In this document: piece after piece, positions 61,908-64,000 of the stretch
Numbering within the stretch: position 1 is the first letter of the stretch
Layout of the letters: each line of letters begins with the position of its first letter
Assembly: GCA_016713225.1 (NCBI GenBank)
Contig: JADJPO010000003.1
Span: forward strand, 310,001 to 374,000
DNA from: Kineosporiaceae bacterium
GTDB taxonomy: Bacteria > Actinomycetota > Actinomycetes > Actinomycetales > Kineosporiaceae
DNA length: 64,000 nucleotides
Direction of reading: 5' to 3'
The notes under the pieces: generated by a model
The model's input: only the letters and a program-made list of their open reading frames with translations
What the model was told of the DNA's origin: nothing
Database searches by the model: none
Made by a program: the position numbers and the translations under genes

Positions 61908-62920
61908 CCGACCAGCTCCCACCGGACGGCAAGGACGCGAGCGTCGTCCGAGACGTCATCATCATCGGGTCGGGGCCCGCCGGGTACACCGCGGCGCTGT
62001 ACGCCGCTCGCGCCGACCTGCGTCCGCTGGTGTTCACCGGGTCGGTCACGGCCGGTGGCGCGCTGATGAACACCACCGAGGTCGAGAACTTCCCCGGCTT
62101 CCCGCAGGGAATCCTGGGGCCTGACCTGATGGAGCACATGCGGACTCAGGCCGAGCGGTTCGGGGCCGAACTCGTCGTGGACGACGTGGTCGAGGTCGAT
62201 CTGCGCGGCGCGGTGAAGCAGGTGGTCACCGGCGACGCGCAGTGGGGCAACCGCACGGTGCACCACGCCCGGACCGTGATCCTGGCGACCGGTTCGGCGT
62301 ATCGCGAGCTGGGTCTGGCGAACGAGAAGCGGCTGTCGGGTCACGGTGTCTCCTGGTGCGCCACGTGCGACGGGTTCTTCTTCCGCGGCCAGGACATCGT
62401 GGTGGTCGGGGGCGGCGACTCGGCCGTCGAGGAGGCGACGTTCCTGAGCCGTTTCGCGCGCAGCGTGACGCTGGTGCACCGGCGTGACCAGCTGCGCGCC
62501 AGCAAGATCATGCAACAGCGCGCCATCGACGATCCGAAGATCAGCTTCGCCTGGAACAGCGAGGTGGTCGACATCCTGGGTGAGCAGAAGGTGAGCGGCG
62601 TCGTCCTGCGCGACGTCCTCACCGGTCAGCAACGCACCCTGGACGTCACCGGGATCTTCGTGGCGATCGGTCACGACCCACGGGTCGACCTCGTCCGCGA
62701 TCAGGTGGCGCTCGACGCCGCCGGCTTCATCGCGGTGGACGGCCGATCGTCGCGCACCAGCCTTCCGGGGGTGTTCGCCTGCGGGGACGTGGTCGATCAC
62801 GACTACATGCAGGCCATCACGGCCGCCGGGTCGGGGTGTGTCGCCGCGCTGGACGCCGAACGCTACCTGGCCGCGCGGGCCGATGCCCCGGATCGAGTGC
62901 TGACCGCCGCCGCACCCTGA
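61904..62920 (+). CDS. trxB: Thioredoxin reductase
   Basis: 338 residues. FAD motif VIIIGSGPAGYTAAL near residues 18-32, redox-active CATC in SWCATCDGFFF, NADPH motif VVVGGGDSAVEEATFL, and C-terminal FACGDVVDHDYMQAI. Coupled to arsC, it probably recycles the reductant for arsenate reduction. It need not be the cell's main thioredoxin reductase. Confidence 0.93.
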   Translation: MTDQLPPDGKDASVVRDVIIIGSGPAGYTAALYAARADLRPLVFTGSVTAGGALMNTTEVENFPGFPQGILGPDLMEHMRTQAERFGAELVVDDVVEVDLRGAVKQVVTGDAQWGNRTVHHARTVILATGSAYRELGLANEKRLSGHGVSWCATCDGFFFRGQDIVVVGGGDSAVEEATFLSRFARSVTLVHRRDQLRASKIMQQRAIDDPKISFAWNSEVVDILGEQKVSGVVLRDVLTGQQRTLDVTGIFVAIGHDPRVDLVRDQVALDAAGFIAVDGRSSRTSLPGVFACGDVVDHDYMQAITAAGSGCVAALDAERYLAARADAPDRVLTAAAP

Positions 62921-62976
62921 TCGCTCGGCTCCATGCCTCGGGCCGTTCGTCATGACTCGTGGACCCGGCCGGCGCG

Positions 62977-62982
62977 TATGTT
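62977..62982 (+). promoter_or_regulatory. Leaderless -10 hexamer of the second arsR
   Basis: TATGTT followed by 6 nt (TCGATC) and GTG 62989; the same hexamer and spacing as gluA. Confidence 0.55.
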
Positions 62983-62988
62983 TCGATC

Positions 62989-63339
62989 GTGTTCGAATCA
63001 ACCACGATTGAATCATTACCGACGGCCGGGTCGGTCGACGTCGGCCCGGTCGTGGTGGACCAGCAGGCCGTCGCGGTATTGGCAGTGATCGCCGATCCGA
63101 GTCGCTATGCGCTCGTTCAGGCCCTGACGGCGGGGACGACGTGCGTGTGCGCATTGCAGACGCAGGTGCCGATCGCCGCGAACCTGCTCTCGTATCACCT
63201 GAAGGTGTTGCGCGAGGCGGGCCTGATCACGGCGGCGAGGCGGGGCCGCTGGATCGACTACACCCTCGCCCCCGACGCGCTGGACCGCTTGCGCGGTGCA
63301 CTTCCGGGGGCGCCGGCCGAGCGCGGGTACCACTCGTGA
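62989..63339 (+). CDS. arsR: ArsR/SmtB-family repressor
   Basis: 116 residues from GTG 62989. The recognition region is TTCVCALQTQVPIAANLLSYHLKVLREAGL, with the CVC metalloid-binding pair in the position of classical ArsR. An inverted TCAA…TTGA pair overlaps the first codons and may be an operator. Stop overlaps the permease start by 4 bp. Confidence 0.88.
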   Translation: MFESTTIESLPTAGSVDVGPVVVDQQAVAVLAVIADPSRYALVQALTAGTTCVCALQTQVPIAANLLSYHLKVLREAGLITAARRGRWIDYTLAPDALDRLRGALPGAPAERGYHS

Positions 63340-64000
63340 GTGCCGTCGAGTTGCTCCACCTGGACTCGCCGAACCTGACCCGGCGGCGGCTGGGGCTGAC
63401 CCTGGCGGGTGCCGGGCTCGTCTGGGCCGGCGCGTATCGGCTCAACCCCCTGCTCTGGGACGCCGTACTGTTCGATGCACTCGGACTCGACCCCTCGGGG
63501 CGGCTCGGTGAGAGCATCCGGTTCTTCTGCTACGACACCGTCAAGATCGCGTTGTTGTTGACGGTGATCATCTTTGCCGTGACCTTTGCTCGCTCCTACC
63601 TCTCGGTCGAGCGCACCCGAACCCTGCTCGGCGGCCGGCGGGAAGGGGTGGGCAACGTGATGGCGGCCGGGCTCGGGGTGGCCACACCGTTCTGCTCCTG
63701 CTCGGCGGTTCCCGCCTTCATCGGGTTCGTGGCCGCAGGCGTGCCGATCGGGGTCACGCTGTCGTTCCTGATCGCCTCGCCGCTGGTCAACGAGGTGGCG
63801 ATCGGCCTGCTGCTGACCATGTTCGGCGTGCGGATCACCCTGCTCTACGTGGCGGCCGGTCTGGTCGTGGCGATCGCCGCCGGCTGGGTGCTGGGTCGAC
63901 TCGGAGTGCAGCGGTGGGTCGAGCCGTTCGTGTTCGAGACCCGGCTGCGCGGTGTGGTGATCGATCCGGCGATCGGCCTGAGTCTGTCCGACCGGGTCCA
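63336..64000 (+). CDS. ArsP/DUF318-type permease (3' partial)
   Basis: At least 221 residues, running off the window end. Hydrophobic helices and the conserved TPFCSCSAVPAFIGF motif mark the permease family that includes ArsP, which exports trivalent organoarsenicals; other members move other metal or metalloid compounds. GTG 63336 overlaps the arsR stop. The frame is open to the last base. Confidence 0.8.
   Translation, partial: MSAVELLHLDSPNLTRRRLGLTLAGAGLVWAGAYRLNPLLWDAVLFDALGLDPSGRLGESIRFFCYDTVKIALLLTVIIFAVTFARSYLSVERTRTLLGGRREGVGNVMAAGLGVATPFCSCSAVPAFIGFVAAGVPIGVTLSFLIASPLVNEVAIGLLLTMFGVRITLLYVAAGLVVAIAAGWVLGRLGVQRWVEPFVFETRLRGVVIDPAIGLSLSDRV

Noticed and set aside
1..64000. CRISPR array, tRNA/rRNA genes, transposases or prophage genes
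   Set aside because: No regularly spaced direct repeats, no cloverleaf or rRNA-like stretches, and no DDE transposase, integrase or phage structural motifs were recognised.

Overview
The window is very GC-rich and carries an actinobacterial core gene order: ftsK, rimO, pgsA, clgR, DUF3046, recA, recX, a gluABCD-type transporter, miaB, miaA, dapF, hflX, dinG, lexA, nrdR and nrdJ. With the adenosylcobalamin-dependent ribonucleotide reductase and a mycothiol-type arsenate reductase this points to Actinomycetota. Genus cannot be fixed from the sequence; Kineosporia-like or Micrococcales-like lineages are only a guess.

Layout. 1-4.6 kb: pseudouridine catabolism (psuK partial, psuG) and a large membrane protein with a GHSQG hydrolase motif. 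4.6-7.7 kb: alanine metabolism (an Lrp-type regulator divergent from ald, then alr). 8-17 kb: ftsK, a NYN-domain protein, rimO, pgsA, a two-component system with two small exported proteins, and clgR. 17-25 kb: a Nei2-type glycosylase with the giant helicase Lhr, then a chemoreceptor. 25-36.4 kb: DUF3046, recA (with a LexA box), recX, the glutamate-type ABC transporter, miaB, miaA, dapF, an RsmC-like methyltransferase and hflX. 36.5-46.6 kb: dinG, a LysR regulator, a class V aminotransferase, an ACP-like gene, lexA divergent from an SOS-linked LysM protein, nrdR and nrdJ. 46.9-59.7 kb is accessory: a hypothetical protein, an XRE-cupin / B3-B4 tRNA-editing-like / EamA exporter operon divergent from an MFS pump, the mobile mystery A/B pair (HTH + Fic), and a complete type I Wadjet (jetABCD) anti-plasmid operon. 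59.7-64 kb is an arsenic island: an ArsR-ArsC fusion divergent from aquaglyceroporin, arsC and a thioredoxin reductase, then a second ArsR and a partial ArsP-type permease.

Two global observations shape the annotation. First, at least 18 single-base indels break genes that are essential or normally intact. Most lie in short G or C runs, and nearly all fall between 36.5 and 46.6 kb (dinG, aminotransferase, ACP-like, lexA, LysM, nrdJ). This looks like uncorrected sequence error rather than gene decay, so these genes are given here at full reconstructed span. Second, many genes have a TAnnnT- or nAnnnT-like -10 hexamer exactly 6 or 7 nt before the start codon (alr, ftsK, rimO, lhr, gluA, miaA, rsmC-like, the LysR gene, XRE-cupin, aquaporin, arsR). 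They are probably transcribed as leaderless mRNAs, and this spacing was used to choose starts.

Long near-perfect hairpins mark several 3' ends (7.84-7.90, 31.93-32.00, 59.65-59.72 kb). No CRISPR array, rRNA, tRNA, transposase or integrase was seen.
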